Origin: Ruegeria halocynthiae | GTDB taxonomy: Bacteria > Pseudomonadota > Alphaproteobacteria > Rhodobacterales > Rhodobacteraceae | NCBI RefSeq assembly: GCF_900106805.1 | Contig: NZ_FNNP01000001.1 | Coordinates: 124,001 to 188,000 of the forward strand | Direction of reading: 5' to 3' | DNA length: 64,000 nucleotides | Part shown: one piece after another, positions 63,995 to 64,000 of the stretch | Layout: each line of letters opens with the position of its first letter | Numbering within the stretch: position 1 is the first letter of the stretch | Notes under the pieces: generated by a model | The model's input: the letters and a program-made list of their open reading frames with translations, nothing else | The model's database searches: none | What the model was told of the DNA's origin: nothing | Program-made: the position numbers and the translations under genes

Positions 63995-64000
63995 TCCAAC

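Overview
The window looks like chromosomal DNA of a marine alphaproteobacterium of the Rhodobacteraceae (Roseobacter group, Ruegeria/Phaeobacter-like). I infer this from gene content, not from a search: a nuo operon interrupted by small membrane proteins and carrying a C-terminally extended nuoE, a leucine-degradation (ivd/mcc/hmgL) operon, DUF3422 and DUF4177 proteins, and three copies of an intergenic repeat ending in GGTATTTTTGGCCAGATGAA that I recall from this family. Coding density is high, and most neighbouring genes are spaced by a few bases or overlap in ATGA style. I see no tRNA, rRNA or CRISPR array.

Region 1 (1-5050) is accessory DNA. Genes on the minus strand run from a P4-type tyrosine integrase (2715-3866, possibly starting at an ACG at 3893) through a 226-residue unknown protein, an AlpA-like excisionase/regulator and three small unknown proteins into a reverse-transcriptase-like gene cut off by the left edge of the window. 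A palindromic motif related to TGAACCCGGGTTCA recurs four times in the last kilobase, at gene starts and junctions. Beside this element lies a 523-bp decayed IS5-family copy with both terminal inverted repeats, followed by the 3' remnant of another gene.

Region 2 (5300-16900) is core metabolism: a DUF4177 protein, peptidase T, gatB, an unknown 419-residue protein, a small membrane protein coupled to pepN, then malate synthase G, a GlcG-like protein and a class I amidotransferase-like hydrolase. Region 3 (16960-22200) holds a two-subunit molybdenum hydroxylase divergent from a TetR regulator with palindromic DNA between them, kynureninase, and an isoprenylcysteine-methyltransferase-like membrane protein. 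Region 4 (22300-28500) has pntAB, a VOC protein, a DUF3422 protein and an MFS transporter.

Region 5 (28488-39150) is a divergent peptide-transport locus. The binding protein and two permeases read left; a fused double-ATPase, an ArgE-like deacetylase and three tandem M20 amidohydrolase paralogues read right. The layout suggests uptake followed by cytoplasmic hydrolysis of N-acylated or amide-linked compounds. Region 6 (39160-47940) contains moaA-waaA, glmU-glmS-alkD, a lipoprotein, a phosphoglycolate phosphatase and an isolated DegT-type aminotransferase.

Region 7 (47990-57710) is a leucine/isovalerate catabolic operon (ivd, acyl-CoA synthetase, mccB, mccA, hmgL, methylglutaconyl-CoA hydratase) preceded by a TetR-type palindrome. 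It is interrupted by an LprI-like secreted protein gene, an unknown gene and an opposing ompW. Region 8 (57780-end) is the first part of the complex I operon, nuoABCDEF, with four small non-canonical genes interleaved; it continues past the right edge.
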